Shown here: positions 18,307 to 26,605 of the stretch, piece by piece
Position numbering within the stretch: position 1 is the stretch's first letter
How the letters are laid out: each line of letters begins with the position of its first letter
Source of the DNA: Leptospira dzoumogneensis
Lineage (GTDB): Bacteria; Spirochaetota; Leptospiria; Leptospirales; Leptospiraceae
DNA: 64,000 nt
Assembly: GCF_004770895.1 (NCBI RefSeq)
Contig: NZ_RQHS01000001.1
Span: forward strand, 1 to 64,000
Reading direction: 5' to 3'
Program-made: the position numbers and the translations under genes
The notes under the pieces: model-generated
Told to the model about the DNA's origin: nothing
The model's database searches: none
What the model saw: the letters and a program-made list of their open reading frames with translations, nothing else

Positions 18307-19020
18307 ATGGAAGCGGTAGTTCATAAGGCAAACACGAGAGGAAGAGTGGATTTCGGTTGGTTGAAATCGAATCATACATTTTCTTTCGGAAGCTATATGA
18401 ATCCGGAAAGGATCAGATTCGGTTCTTTGCGTGTATTGAACGACGATATCGTTGCCCCGGGCAGAGGTTTCGATCCGCATCCTCACCAAGATATGGAAAT
18501 CATCTCTATACCGATCAAAGGTGCTTTGGAACATAAAGACAGTATCGGAACTTCTGGAGTGATCACCTCCGGAGAAGTGCAGGTAATGTCTGCAGGAACA
18601 GGGATCGTTCACTCGGAGTACAATCATTCCGAAATGGATCCTGTGAACTTCTTACAGATTTGGGTGATACCTGATAAAAGAGGTGCACAACCTAGATACG
18701 ACCAAAGGAGATTCCTTCCGGAAGATAGAAAGAATCGATTCCAAGTGGTGGTATCTCCTAAAGAATCCGCGGAAGGCCTTTGGATCAACCAAAACGCATG
18801 GTTCTCTTTAGGGAACGCAGAAGCGGGGAAGGAGCTGCAATACGAGTCCAGGAATAAGAACGGTGGAGTTTACGCTTTTCTAATATCAGGAAAAGTGAAT
18901 ATTAACGGGACCGAACTTTCCACTCGGGATGGGGCGGGTTTTCCAAGAACGGACCTTCTGAAAGTAAACGCTTTGGAAGATTCTGAACTTCTTTTAATGG
19001 ATGTTCCTGAAATCCAGTAA
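18307..19020 (+). CDS. Pirin-family bicupin protein
   Basis: This 237-residue pirin family member is close to YhhW/YhaK-type quercetinases. The N-terminal cupin has the metal ligands in GFDPHPHQDMEIISIPIKG and a following H in STGIVHSEYNHSE (His pair plus Glu), and HTFSFGSY opens the fold. The shorter C-terminal cupin starts around residue 145. These enzymes bind a divalent metal, and some cleave quercetin-like flavonoids. Others act in stress responses. A strong AAAGGAG site supports the ATG at 18307. The gene stands alone and ends at an inverted-repeat element. Confidence 0.9.
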   Translation: MEAVVHKANTRGRVDFGWLKSNHTFSFGSYMNPERIRFGSLRVLNDDIVAPGRGFDPHPHQDMEIISIPIKGALEHKDSIGTSGVITSGEVQVMSAGTGIVHSEYNHSEMDPVNFLQIWVIPDKRGAQPRYDQRRFLPEDRKNRFQVVVSPKESAEGLWINQNAWFSLGNAEAGKELQYESRNKNGGVYAFLISGKVNINGTELSTRDGAGFPRTDLLKVNALEDSELLLMDVPEIQ

Positions 19021-19073
19021 GGAGCCGCTGAGTTTAGGGAGGGGCACAGAGTTAAAAGAGACGCCGAGATTAG

Positions 19074-19179
19074 GCACGCAGAGGCGCAAAGTCGCAGAGA
19101 GTTTTTAGAAAGGAAATCGAAAAATCTCTTTTGACAATCAATTGGAAATTATCCTCTGCGTCTCGGCGGCTCTGCGTGC
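19074..19179. repeat. Inverted-repeat element A built of 8-nt units
   Basis: The left arm at 19074-19099 (GCACGCAGAGGCGCAAAG and on) consists of three degenerate 8-nt CGCAGAGN units. The right arm at 19154-19179 is its near reverse complement. Weaker extra units extend outward on both sides, so the whole structure nearly fills the gap 19021-19214 between the convergent pirin and protease genes. Related copies lie at 48905-49016 and 56220-56362. Confidence 0.7.
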
Positions 19180-19214
19180 GAAAAACGCTGCGGCTCTATT
19201 CTTCTCTGCGCCTC

Positions 19215-20222
19215 TTACTTTAGTTCCCCGGGTTCGATGAAGAAACTTCTGATGGACCCGTCTCTTAATAAACGAATTCCCAATTTTTTACCGATCGAAG
19301 TTTCATCCAGGATCTTATGAAGATCATCGATCGTGTGGATCTCTTTCTCATCCAGGCTTATGATCAGATCCCCATTTCGGATCCCCGCGCGATCCGCAGG
19401 AGAGCCCGGTTCTAAAGATAAGACCAAGATCCCGGATCCAGAGTCTATCTTGTTCAGGGTTTTGGTGAATGTTGGTATTTTTTGGTTTTGGCCTGCGATG
19501 CCTAGGTATCCTCTTTTGACTGCGCCGTTCGTGATTAGACGAGTGATCACATATTCTGCAGTATTTGAGGCCACTGCAAAACAGATCCCTTGGGCAGGTA
19601 GAATGATCGCAGTATTGATACCTACAATTCTTCCTTGGAAGTCCACTAATGGTCCTCCTGAATTTCCAGGATTTAAGGCGGCGTCCGTTTGGATCACATT
19701 GTCTATCAGACGTCCATTACGGGATCTTAATGTTCTTCCGAGTGCGCTTACCACTCCCGCTGTGACTGTGGACTCGAATCCGTATGGATTTCCGATTGCC
19801 ACCACCAATTGTCCTACTCTTAGTTTTTTGGAGTCCGTGAAGGTTGAATGAGGAAATAATCCTCCATGAACTTTTAGGACTGCAACATCCGTGTGAGGGT
19901 CGTTTCCTACAAGTTCCGCTTCTTTACTGGAACCGTCTGCAAGGTTTGCCTTTATTTTAACTGCGCCATCTACCACATGGCTATTGGTTGCTATAAATCC
20001 GTCAGGTGTGAGGAAAAATCCGGAACCGCTTCCACCTTCTCCTTTTTTGTTTGTGACTTGTAGATGAACTACGCTTGGGCCGACAGAGTCGACCGCGTGT
20101 ATCACGGATTTGGAATAGGCGTCTAAAATTTCCGCCTCATTCGGTCCATGATGATCTTTGGGATGAGAGTTATGCCCGAGAGAAGAAATAAAATCCGCGC
20201 TTGTATTTGTGAATAGTACCAT
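19215..20222 (-). CDS. HtrA/Deg-type serine protease with one PDZ domain, no signal peptide
   Basis: This S1C serine protease has 335 residues from the ATG at 20222. The triad is visible: His in TNSHVVDG, Asp in HTDVAVLKV, and Ser in NPGNSGGPLVD. One PDZ domain follows (about 235-330, LEPGSPADRAGIRNGDLIISLDEKEI). Family members degrade or chaperone misfolded proteins. The first 35 residues are polar and histidine-rich (GHNSHPKDHHG) with no signal or membrane anchor. The protein is therefore predicted to be cytoplasmic, unlike periplasmic DegP. A TTG start eight codons upstream lacks a ribosome site and lies inside a perfect hairpin directly before the ATG, which may control translation. Confidence 0.88.
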   Translation of the reverse strand: MVLFTNTSADFISSLGHNSHPKDHHGPNEAEILDAYSKSVIHAVDSVGPSVVHLQVTNKKGEGGSGSGFFLTPDGFIATNSHVVDGAVKIKANLADGSSKEAELVGNDPHTDVAVLKVHGGLFPHSTFTDSKKLRVGQLVVAIGNPYGFESTVTAGVVSALGRTLRSRNGRLIDNVIQTDAALNPGNSGGPLVDFQGRIVGINTAIILPAQGICFAVASNTAEYVITRLITNGAVKRGYLGIAGQNQKIPTFTKTLNKIDSGSGILVLSLEPGSPADRAGIRNGDLIISLDEKEIHTIDDLHKILDETSIGKKLGIRLLRDGSIRSFFIEPGELK

Positions 20223-20225
20223 AAT

Positions 20226-20250
20226 ATTTTTGGACTCCGTGTCCAAAAAT
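20226..20250 (-). promoter_or_regulatory. Perfect hairpin adjoining the protease start codon
   Basis: ATTTTTGGAC and GTCCAAAAAT form a perfect 10-bp stem with a 5-nt loop that ends 3 nt before the ATG. On the mRNA the loop is ACGGA and runs into G, so the only Shine-Dalgarno-like GGAG lies at the loop-stem junction. The layout fits structural control of translation for a stress protease. It could also act as a DNA operator. Confidence 0.5.
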
Positions 20251-20337
20251 AAAGTCCCTAAAAGAGCGGAAATCGGTTTAGAAAAAATGAACTTTCTTTA
20301 AACAGACCGACCTTGTTGCTCAAAGCTTATATTTTAA

Positions 20338-20649
20338 TTATTTTTTCCAATCTTCAGGCTTTGGGGATACGGGTTTATAATAAACAGTGGTAGTTCCTTG
20401 GGAAAACATTTCAGGCACTGTCCTTCTCCAATTCACAAAATGAGGGGTTTCCAGATGAGACTTACGTTTGGATTCGCTTTCATAAGCTTCTATGATCAGA
20501 AATCTGCCTTCGTCTCCATCGTTTTGTAGTAGATCGAATCTAAGAACACCGTTCTCTTTGAGAGATTCTTTGGAAAGTTCACTGCTGATTTCCTGAAATT
20601 CTTGGATCCTTTCCGGAAGTATTTTGTAAGAAGAGACTGTAACGATCAT
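20338..20649 (-). CDS. Antibiotic-biosynthesis-monooxygenase-fold protein
   Basis: This ABM-superfamily protein of about 103 residues is a dimeric ferredoxin-like alpha+beta barrel related to quinol monooxygenase YgiN and to haem-degrading or AI-2-processing enzymes. Family features include an N-terminal strand MIVTVSSYKILPERIQEFQE, the segment VLRFDLLQNDGDEGRFLIIEAYES with alternating strand residues, and the ETPHFVNWRRTV helix in which His and Trp contact the ligand. The ATG at 20649 has GGGG nearby. A TTG five codons earlier is possible. It stands alone between the protease and the nitronate monooxygenase. Its substrate is unknown. Confidence 0.8.
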   Translation of the reverse strand: MIVTVSSYKILPERIQEFQEISSELSKESLKENGVLRFDLLQNDGDEGRFLIIEAYESESKRKSHLETPHFVNWRRTVPEMFSQGTTTVYYKPVSPKPEDWKK

Positions 20650-20731
20650 AGTCCCCAGTTTCAATATCCGATTTTCTTCTGCCAGAAAAAAAAGATAGAT
20701 GGAATCCGATTAGAATGAAAGCTTTCCTCTT

Positions 20732-21649
20732 ATGAAAATAAAAACTCCCGTAACGGAGATGCTTGGAATCGATCTGCCCATTATCGGGGCTCCCATGTTT
20801 CTCGTTTCATATCCTGATCTAGTTGTTGCAGTTTCCGAAGCCGGAGGCCTTGGAACATTCCCCTCTCAAAACTACAGAACTGTAGAAGAATTAAGAAGAG
20901 GTTTGGAAGATATCCGATCCAGGACCAAAAAACCGATCGGCGTGAACTTAATTTTACATAAGGCTCATAATCCTAACTGGGCAAAACATTTAGAAATACT
21001 TTTAGAATTCAAAGTAGAATTGATCATCACCAGTTTGGGAAGCCCTCGTTCCATTATCAACGAGGCGAAATCAGTAGGTACAAAAGTTTTCTGTGACGTA
21101 ACTACATTAAGACATGCGAATCTAGTCGCTAAGTCCGGAGCGGACGCTTTAGTTGCGGTTGCTCAAGGTGCCGGTGGACATGCTGGAAATATTTCTCCTT
21201 TCAGTTTATTCCCATATCTTAAAAAAGAGATAGGTCTTCCTGTTCTTGCAGCGGGTGCGATCAGCGGTGGAGCACAAATGGCTGCTGCAATGTCCTTAGG
21301 AGCGGATGCAGTTTATATCGGAACAAGACTGATAGCTACTAAAGAGGCTGCTGCTTCTCAAGAATATAAAGAGATGATCGTTCAGTCCGCACCGGAAGAG
21401 ATCATCTATACAGAAAAAATTTCGGGGATCCCCGCGAACTGGCTGAAACGTTCCGTAGAAAAAGCGGGAGATAATTTCCATAATGAAGGAAGCACCGATA
21501 TAGACCAGGAATTCAAACGTTGGAGAGATATTTGGTCTGCAGGACACGGAGTGGCTCAGATCGATTCCATTATTCCTGCGGGAGACGTTATAAAAGGTAT
21601 GGCTGCGGAATACTCGGATATCGTAAATAAGCTCCCTAAACTAGTTTAA
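20732..21649 (+). CDS. Nitronate monooxygenase (NMO, class I-like)
   Basis: This 305-residue FMN-binding TIM barrel oxidises alkyl nitronates. The start (MLGIDLPIIGAPMFLVSYPDLVVAVSEAGGLG) is the family N-terminus. It also contains the FMN/catalytic stretch VAQGAGGHAGN with the catalytic histidine, GLPVLAAGAISGGAQMAAAMSLGADAVYIGTRLIAT for phosphate binding, and a C-terminal GDVIKGM. The same family includes enoyl-ACP reductase FabK and 2-nitropropane dioxygenases. The HAG motif favours nitronate monooxygenase. It is transcribed alone and ends at a strong terminator. Confidence 0.88.
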   Translation: MKIKTPVTEMLGIDLPIIGAPMFLVSYPDLVVAVSEAGGLGTFPSQNYRTVEELRRGLEDIRSRTKKPIGVNLILHKAHNPNWAKHLEILLEFKVELIITSLGSPRSIINEAKSVGTKVFCDVTTLRHANLVAKSGADALVAVAQGAGGHAGNISPFSLFPYLKKEIGLPVLAAGAISGGAQMAAAMSLGADAVYIGTRLIATKEAAASQEYKEMIVQSAPEEIIYTEKISGIPANWLKRSVEKAGDNFHNEGSTDIDQEFKRWRDIWSAGHGVAQIDSIIPAGDVIKGMAAEYSDIVNKLPKLV

Positions 21650-21665
21650 TATTTTAGAATATTCT

Positions 21666-21691
21666 AAACCCCCGGTCCCGGGGGTTTTTTG
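21666..21691 (+). terminator. Intrinsic terminator after nitronate monooxygenase
   Basis: AAACCCCCG and CGGGGGTTT form a 9-bp stem with a 4-nt loop followed by more T residues. A 16-bp perfect palindrome, TTTAGAATATTCTAAA, at 21653-21668 directly precedes and touches it. Confidence 0.9.
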
Positions 21692-21697
21692 TAAATT

Positions 21698-21979
21698 TTA
21701 CTTTTTATCCGAAAAACTTACGGGGATTAGGTGGAATACACCGAATACAAAAACCTGAGCTGCATCCGCGATCTTGAATCCGCCTCTGTCTCCTGCGCGA
21801 AAGGAATAGATCCCAACTTCTAAAATATGGATCCCTAAGATCACCCAGCCTAGAGTGAGAATGATCCCATCTAAACTTGGATGTAAATTTACGAGTTGTA
21901 CGATTCCGCTCAATACTCCCAACCATAAAAGCCAAAATGCAGCTGTGGAAGCCTTGGATATATTATTTACTAAATTCAT
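21698..21979 (-). CDS. Small four-helix membrane protein, possibly DUF1145-like
   Basis: This 93-residue protein consists almost entirely of three or four hydrophobic spans: around 12-32, 36-58 with GIILTLGWVILGIHILEVGIY, and 72-88. It has a short basic C-terminus. The GIHILEVGIYSFRAG segment and overall size resemble DUF1145 (YhhL-like) inner-membrane proteins. That match is by impression only. It has its own short upstream region and faces the terminator of the converging gene. No function is known. Confidence 0.6.
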   Translation of the reverse strand: MNLVNNISKASTAAFWLLWLGVLSGIVQLVNLHPSLDGIILTLGWVILGIHILEVGIYSFRAGDRGGFKIADAAQVFVFGVFHLIPVSFSDKK

Positions 21980-22347
21980 TCTTTTCCTCTCGAAAAATCG
22001 ATTCCGAGTATAGCAATTGATACAGAGGTTTTGGTCAAGAAGAAGTTTGGAGATACAGGAATGGACTCACGTAGAGACCAGGAGCCTCTAAGGGTTTTTA
22101 TTTTTAAAAAACAATGTTCGCTATTTAAAAATGGAACAGAGTTTCTTTGAGTTGGAAACTGCCGCTAAGATGAACTTGGAATGAAAATTCCGAGGAAAAC
22201 TTGCTTATGAATTGCGAATATGATGATTTTATGATATAGGGAGCCAGGGGTTTCCCACTGACCCGCCTCCACCACCCGAACCTGGGTGGGGGCCGCCTTT
22301 TGCCATTAGGGCCCTGAACGTAGAATCCGATTTCCGGTCACTACTCT
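21980..22347. other. Gene-free 368-nt region with a dispersed repeat
   Basis: No convincing frame is present. The left part contains the promoter side of the small membrane gene. The middle (about 22022-22230) is unremarkable. The right part holds the second copy of the G-rich repeat (22235-22282). A 10-bp inverted repeat at 22320-22329 and 22356-22365 (GTAGAATCCG with CGGATTCTAC) encloses the stop codon of the next gene, which is read leftward. Confidence 0.6.
22235..22282 (-). repeat. G-rich dispersed repeat, copy 2
   Basis: Read on the minus strand this starts GGTTCGGGTGGTGGAGGCGG and matches the copy at 114-162 over its length, with a few changes in the middle. Neither copy is next to a gene start. 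The element lies downstream of a lipoprotein gene. Confidence 0.5.
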
Positions 22348-22986
22348 TCAGGCGCCGGATTCTACTTCTATCTTCTCGTCTTGCTCTGTTTCGTTTAATA
22401 CAGGGCTTGCGATTTTGTCCAATAGAGACTTTAGAATATCATAATATGGAAACACCTTAGGACCGACCGATTTTCCGAATTTGTTCTCGTAACTGGTCCT
22501 AAGTGTGGCTTCTTCATCTCCTCCCATAAAGTAAGAAGAAGAGGCATTTCCTTCCCAAAGGATTTCCTTGGTATCACATTTTTGGATCTGTGCTTGGATG
22601 GAAATTTTGATCCCGTCGGAAGACGGACCGAATGTAGCAGGGCTCAACCAAACTAAAAAGGACGGTGTGGACCCTTTCAAAGTTTCCTCTAATTTAAGTG
22701 TAAGGACTCCTTGTGATTTTCCGACCGGGAATTTACAGTTTTGGTTTTTACTGGATGGGTCCGGATAAACGATAAATTCCTTATGATGGGCGAGTTCTTG
22801 TTCCGCCATGGATTTTACCAAGCTTGCCTCAACCTTGTCCACTTTCGAACTGGAATCGATCGCTACAGTCAGTCTTTTAAATCTGTCCAGAGAAGATTCA
22901 AAATTAGGTGCGATCCTAATTTGTTTCACCGCACAATTGGCGAATGAAGTAGAAATTAAAAATAGAAGTATAAGTTTGGATCTCAT
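22348..22986 (-). CDS. Lipoprotein of a lipid/RND transport operon
   Basis: This 212-residue lipoprotein has lipobox SFANC at about Cys19. The mature protein starts with a strand-rich domain (IRIAPNFESSLDRFKRLTVAID), continues with a helix SLVKSMAEQELAHHKEFIVYP, and then shows alternating strands like GNA1162/TolB-N or LptE-type envelope lipoproteins. It may belong to the MXAN_6521/LA_1396 lipoprotein family, which I recall as shared by myxobacteria and Leptospira, but I cannot confirm this. Its start overlaps the end of the RND transporter by 4 nt, making it the third gene of an MlaC-RND-lipoprotein operon and a likely partner of the exporter. Confidence 0.65.
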   Translation of the reverse strand: MRSKLILLFLISTSFANCAVKQIRIAPNFESSLDRFKRLTVAIDSSSKVDKVEASLVKSMAEQELAHHKEFIVYPDPSSKNQNCKFPVGKSQGVLTLKLEETLKGSTPSFLVWLSPATFGPSSDGIKISIQAQIQKCDTKEILWEGNASSSYFMGGDEEATLRTSYENKFGKSVGPKVFPYYDILKSLLDKIASPVLNETEQDEKIEVESGA

Positions 22987-25901
22987 TTTTTCTTTCCGGT
23001 TTTCTTTTTAGGAGCCGCCTTTTTCTTAGCGGCTTTTTTGGCCTTAGGAATAGGAGAAGTTTCCTCTATTACAAATTTGGAAACTGTTGTTTCTGGACCT
23101 TCGTCCTCCTCCGGTCCTAAACCCAACGGCACTGCTTCGTCTTCTTCCTGTTTGCGGCTTCTATATGCTAATTCTAAAATTGCAGGAAGTAGAGTAAGAG
23201 CGATCAGTAGACAAGCGGCAATACCGATTGTTGCTACTTTTCCGATGGAATGTAGGCCTCTTTGATTCGCAAGAAGTAGTGCACTCCATCCTACCAAAGT
23301 GGTCAATGTGGATGCGATCACTGCAGGACCGACCATTGCCATTGCTTTTACTATATCATGATCTTCTCTGAATCTATAATAGATATAGATGCCGTTCTGT
23401 ATCCCGTATCCTATGATGACCGGAAATACCAGAACATTCATAAAATTTAATTTAAGATCTATGATCGCCATGAGTCCCACGGTGACCAAGAGTCCGAGTA
23501 GAAGAGGGATCAAGGAAAGTAGCGCTGGTAAGAATGCCCTATAGAATAGTATCAGGACTATGATCACAAGCACTAAGGTGATAAAGAATGCGGCAACTCC
23601 TTCTCTTTTTACGATCATGATGAGCTGAGCAAACAACATCAAACTTCCTGCCGTATCCGTTTGGAATGTATAAGATCTTGCCTGGGCAATATCCTTATAA
23701 GGCCTATGCTCCAAGATGGTATCTACTGTTCCCGGCAGGATCTTTATGGAGAGAAGTTTTTCTTTAGAGTAAGTATTCAGTGCGTTTAATAGAATTTTAT
23801 TTTCCGCAGGAGAATAATTCTCTTTGGTTGGATCTATCTCGGATTCTTTTTGAGTTCCAGTGGAGTAAAGGATCGCATTCAAGGTCCTTCTGGAAATTTT
23901 AGGAACTTCTAATCTGCCGATTGCGGCAAAAAATTCCAATAATTTTCCACCATGCCATAAGGCTACCTTAGGATATAGGAATAATAAATGTCCTTTGGAT
24001 TTGGAGCCTGCAACTTCTTTGAACTGAGAGGAAAAATAATCCGGAACCGCAGTGTAATCGTAAGGTTTAATGGATAAGAACAACTTTGCCTTAGGCAAAT
24101 ATTTTCTCTGCTCAGGCTTTAAGAAGGAAGCTTTTACAGGCTTCATATCTTTAGCAAGTTGGTCCAAAACTTTACGGTTTTCTAATTGTTGAGAATAAGG
24201 AGGAACAAAATTCCAAAGAGAAACCACCTGGTCCACGGAACCGGCAATCGACTCAGGGACAGGATTTAAGTAATCGAATACAGCTTCCGATTCTTCCAGA
24301 CTTTTTACTACGATTGCTTGAGGATCGGAGGAAATATCGAAACGATCCGCTATCTCATCATATAAGTTTACGGATTCCAGATTTTCCACTAAAAGGTTTC
24401 TTCCGTTCACATCGAATTGTACTTTTGGGGCAAAAACTCCAAAGAGTAAAACGAGAATTAAGACACTTATCGATAGGATCCCGGGCCTAGAATAAAATTT
24501 TCTTAATAAACCGGAAGGTGTTTGTTGTTCCTCATTTAATAGGAAAGCTTTAGATAGGGAAGGGAACCACTTTAAAAGCAGGGCTATCTGTAATGCTGTA
24601 ACTCCATACATTGCGATTGAGATCAGAATGATCCCGTAAGTTGCGATAATCCCGAACTCGCTGAATCCTCTGAATTCGGAGAATGAAAGAACTACGAATG
24701 CGGAAGTAGTGGTCAACGCGGAACTAAAAGATGCGATCCCCGTATGATAGATAGTATCTTTGATCGCTCTTACTATATCTTGTTTTTTAGTAAATTCTTC
24801 TCTGAACCTGTATAAAAATTGGATCCCATAGTCTATTCCTAGACCCATCAGAATGGAGCCGATAATACTAGTGATACTATTCAATTGTCCTATGACAAGA
24901 CCGGTCAATCCGAATGTCATGAGTAATCCGCTGAGCAGGGAGAACAGAAGGATCACTATAAAAAGTGGATTACGGAAAAATAATAAAAGTAGAAGTCCTA
25001 TTCCTAAGAAGGAAGCGATCCCGATAGGTTTTAACGCTTTCAACAAGGTCTCATAGTCGTCTTGGTTGAGTTTGTAAGCTCCGGTATAACCGGCGTAAAT
25101 TCCGTCTTCTTCTATCCCTAAAGTTTTTACTAAACCTTGGACTTTTGTATCTATTTTTTCCAAGAACTCGATGTCCACAAAGGAGCCGGTAGGCTTGATG
25201 AGGACGATCAACATTCCTTTTTCGGGAGAAATATTATATTCGTCGAATATATCTCTTTTAGCGAGTTTCTGGTATTTGGAGATGATATCGGTGAAGTCAG
25301 GATTATATTCTTCGTTGGTAAGTTTGATGAAGAATGGATTTGCTTTTTCTATTTCGTCGTCTATCTTACGTTTTACTCTTTTTCGGATCTCCTTTAGATC
25401 TTCCGTTTTTAAGAATAAAGGTAGTCTGTCCTGTAAAAAGGATACATTATATCTATAAGAAACATAACGAACTAATTCTTTGTCTTTTAGAACTTCTGTC
25501 GCAAGTTTATCGGAAGCTTTTTTAAGTGCGATCTCTCTGCCTTTATAATAAGAGACATTCTTACGTTTTGCCTCGTCTGCCAGTTCTAATTCTTTTTTCT
25601 GGGTTTCTGGATCACCATTACGTTTGGCTTGGAATGCCTTAGTAAGATGTTCCGTCATTCCCTTATCGTCTTTGAATTTAAGAGCTACAGTGTAAAATCC
25701 GCTTCCACCGATCATTTCGATCACACGTTTTGTTTGGACAACGGACGGGTTATCCGAAGGAAGAAGCTGCAGATTATCGCTGTTAATGGAAAGTCTGGTG
25801 GCTAAAAAACCGGAAATAACCAGGAAGATAAATAGGATTGCGGAAGAAGCGGCCGGTTTGGTTAATACCAACTCGGTCGCTTTAGAAAGAAATTTTCTCA
25901 T
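22983..25901 (-). CDS. MMPL/RND-superfamily transporter (HpnN-like)
   Basis: This 972-residue RND transporter is of the HAE3/MMPL type. One span lies near the N-terminus and is followed by a large periplasmic loop (about 40-280). A bundle of five spans (about 285-440) includes GLGIDYGIQFLYRFREEF, the family GxxxDY motif. A second cluster then repeats the pattern, with a further loop (480-750) and five spans containing IGYGIQNGIYIYYRFRED. In the second repeat the usual acidic residue after GYG is replaced, a variation also seen in HpnN-like proteins. The C-terminal 70 residues are cytoplasmic and end in a lysine/alanine-rich tail (KAKKAAKKKAAPKKKTGKKK). The start overlaps the MlaC-like gene by 1 nt. 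Lipid or hopanoid export to the outer membrane is the likely role. Confidence 0.82.
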   Translation of the reverse strand: MRKFLSKATELVLTKPAASSAILFIFLVISGFLATRLSINSDNLQLLPSDNPSVVQTKRVIEMIGGSGFYTVALKFKDDKGMTEHLTKAFQAKRNGDPETQKKELELADEAKRKNVSYYKGREIALKKASDKLATEVLKDKELVRYVSYRYNVSFLQDRLPLFLKTEDLKEIRKRVKRKIDDEIEKANPFFIKLTNEEYNPDFTDIISKYQKLAKRDIFDEYNISPEKGMLIVLIKPTGSFVDIEFLEKIDTKVQGLVKTLGIEEDGIYAGYTGAYKLNQDDYETLLKALKPIGIASFLGIGLLLLLFFRNPLFIVILLFSLLSGLLMTFGLTGLVIGQLNSITSIIGSILMGLGIDYGIQFLYRFREEFTKKQDIVRAIKDTIYHTGIASFSSALTTTSAFVVLSFSEFRGFSEFGIIATYGIILISIAMYGVTALQIALLLKWFPSLSKAFLLNEEQQTPSGLLRKFYSRPGILSISVLILVLLFGVFAPKVQFDVNGRNLLVENLESVNLYDEIADRFDISSDPQAIVVKSLEESEAVFDYLNPVPESIAGSVDQVVSLWNFVPPYSQQLENRKVLDQLAKDMKPVKASFLKPEQRKYLPKAKLFLSIKPYDYTAVPDYFSSQFKEVAGSKSKGHLLFLYPKVALWHGGKLLEFFAAIGRLEVPKISRRTLNAILYSTGTQKESEIDPTKENYSPAENKILLNALNTYSKEKLLSIKILPGTVDTILEHRPYKDIAQARSYTFQTDTAGSLMLFAQLIMIVKREGVAAFFITLVLVIIVLILFYRAFLPALLSLIPLLLGLLVTVGLMAIIDLKLNFMNVLVFPVIIGYGIQNGIYIYYRFREDHDIVKAMAMVGPAVIASTLTTLVGWSALLLANQRGLHSIGKVATIGIAACLLIALTLLPAILELAYRSRKQEEDEAVPLGLGPEEDEGPETTVSKFVIEETSPIPKAKKAAKKKAAPKKKTGKKK

Positions 25902-26485
25902 CAGTTCTTAGCTGCTTTTTGTATTAGGGAGATTGTTCCCTTGATTCCGTTTTTCTTAATAGACGGCTCTATGTTTTTAGTGCGGTTGATCTCTGTAGCG
26001 AGTTTACCTTCTGTCTCGAAATCGCTGATGTACCAAGCTCCTTCTGATTCGGAAAGTATCCATGCAAACTTGATCTGATCGGAACCCTTATAAAGAATGG
26101 AAGAACCGATCCTGGCTTGTTTACCGTTTACGGCAGGTTTGTCGTAAGTGATGTCGATCTTATCAAAATATTTTAATGCGATCGGAAATGCTTTGTTTAT
26201 AATATACTCGGAGATCGCTTCTTCGAATTCTTTTCTTTCCGCTGCGGAAACTTTATGATCACCGATGAGTTTTTCGGAAAATTTTCCTACATGGATCAAA
26301 GCTATGGCCTTGTCATTCTTCTTATAACGGATAAAGCCGATCAATTTTTTAACGGCGGATAACGTCTGCTCGTCTGCCGAAATTTCGGGAGAAGTGGTTT
26401 GGGTTTCGTTAGTAGTTTGGGGATCCTGGGCATAAAGAAAACCCGAGGAAAGTAAACAAAACAATAAAATTTGAAATAGTTTCAC
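25901..26485 (-). CDS. MlaC/Ttg2D-family periplasmic lipid-binding protein
   Basis: This 194-residue protein has a signal peptide cleaved after FLYAQ, a short low-complexity linker (TNETQTTSPE), and an MlaC-like domain. The fingerprint is in the second half: helix FEEAISEYIINKAFPIALKYF, strands with DITYDKPAV, FAWILSESEGAWYISDFETEG, and a final helix where MlaC has its G-x-x-x-L-I end (KNGIKGTISLIQK). MlaC-type proteins carry phospholipids between membranes, and HpnM of hopanoid operons belongs to the same family. It is the first gene of an operon with an RND transporter and a lipoprotein, which supports lipid shuttling. Confidence 0.78.
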   Translation of the reverse strand: MKLFQILLFCLLSSGFLYAQDPQTTNETQTTSPEISADEQTLSAVKKLIGFIRYKKNDKAIALIHVGKFSEKLIGDHKVSAAERKEFEEAISEYIINKAFPIALKYFDKIDITYDKPAVNGKQARIGSSILYKGSDQIKFAWILSESEGAWYISDFETEGKLATEINRTKNIEPSIKKNGIKGTISLIQKAAKN

Positions 26486-26605
26486 AGATATTACCTAAGG
26501 AAGGATCGATCCGGAAATTTTACAATCAGGTAAAAACAGACTGCATACTGGCCGGACAAATTTACAGTAATGTACGGGGAAGGCTTAAGTCAACGGAAAT
26601 TAGAC

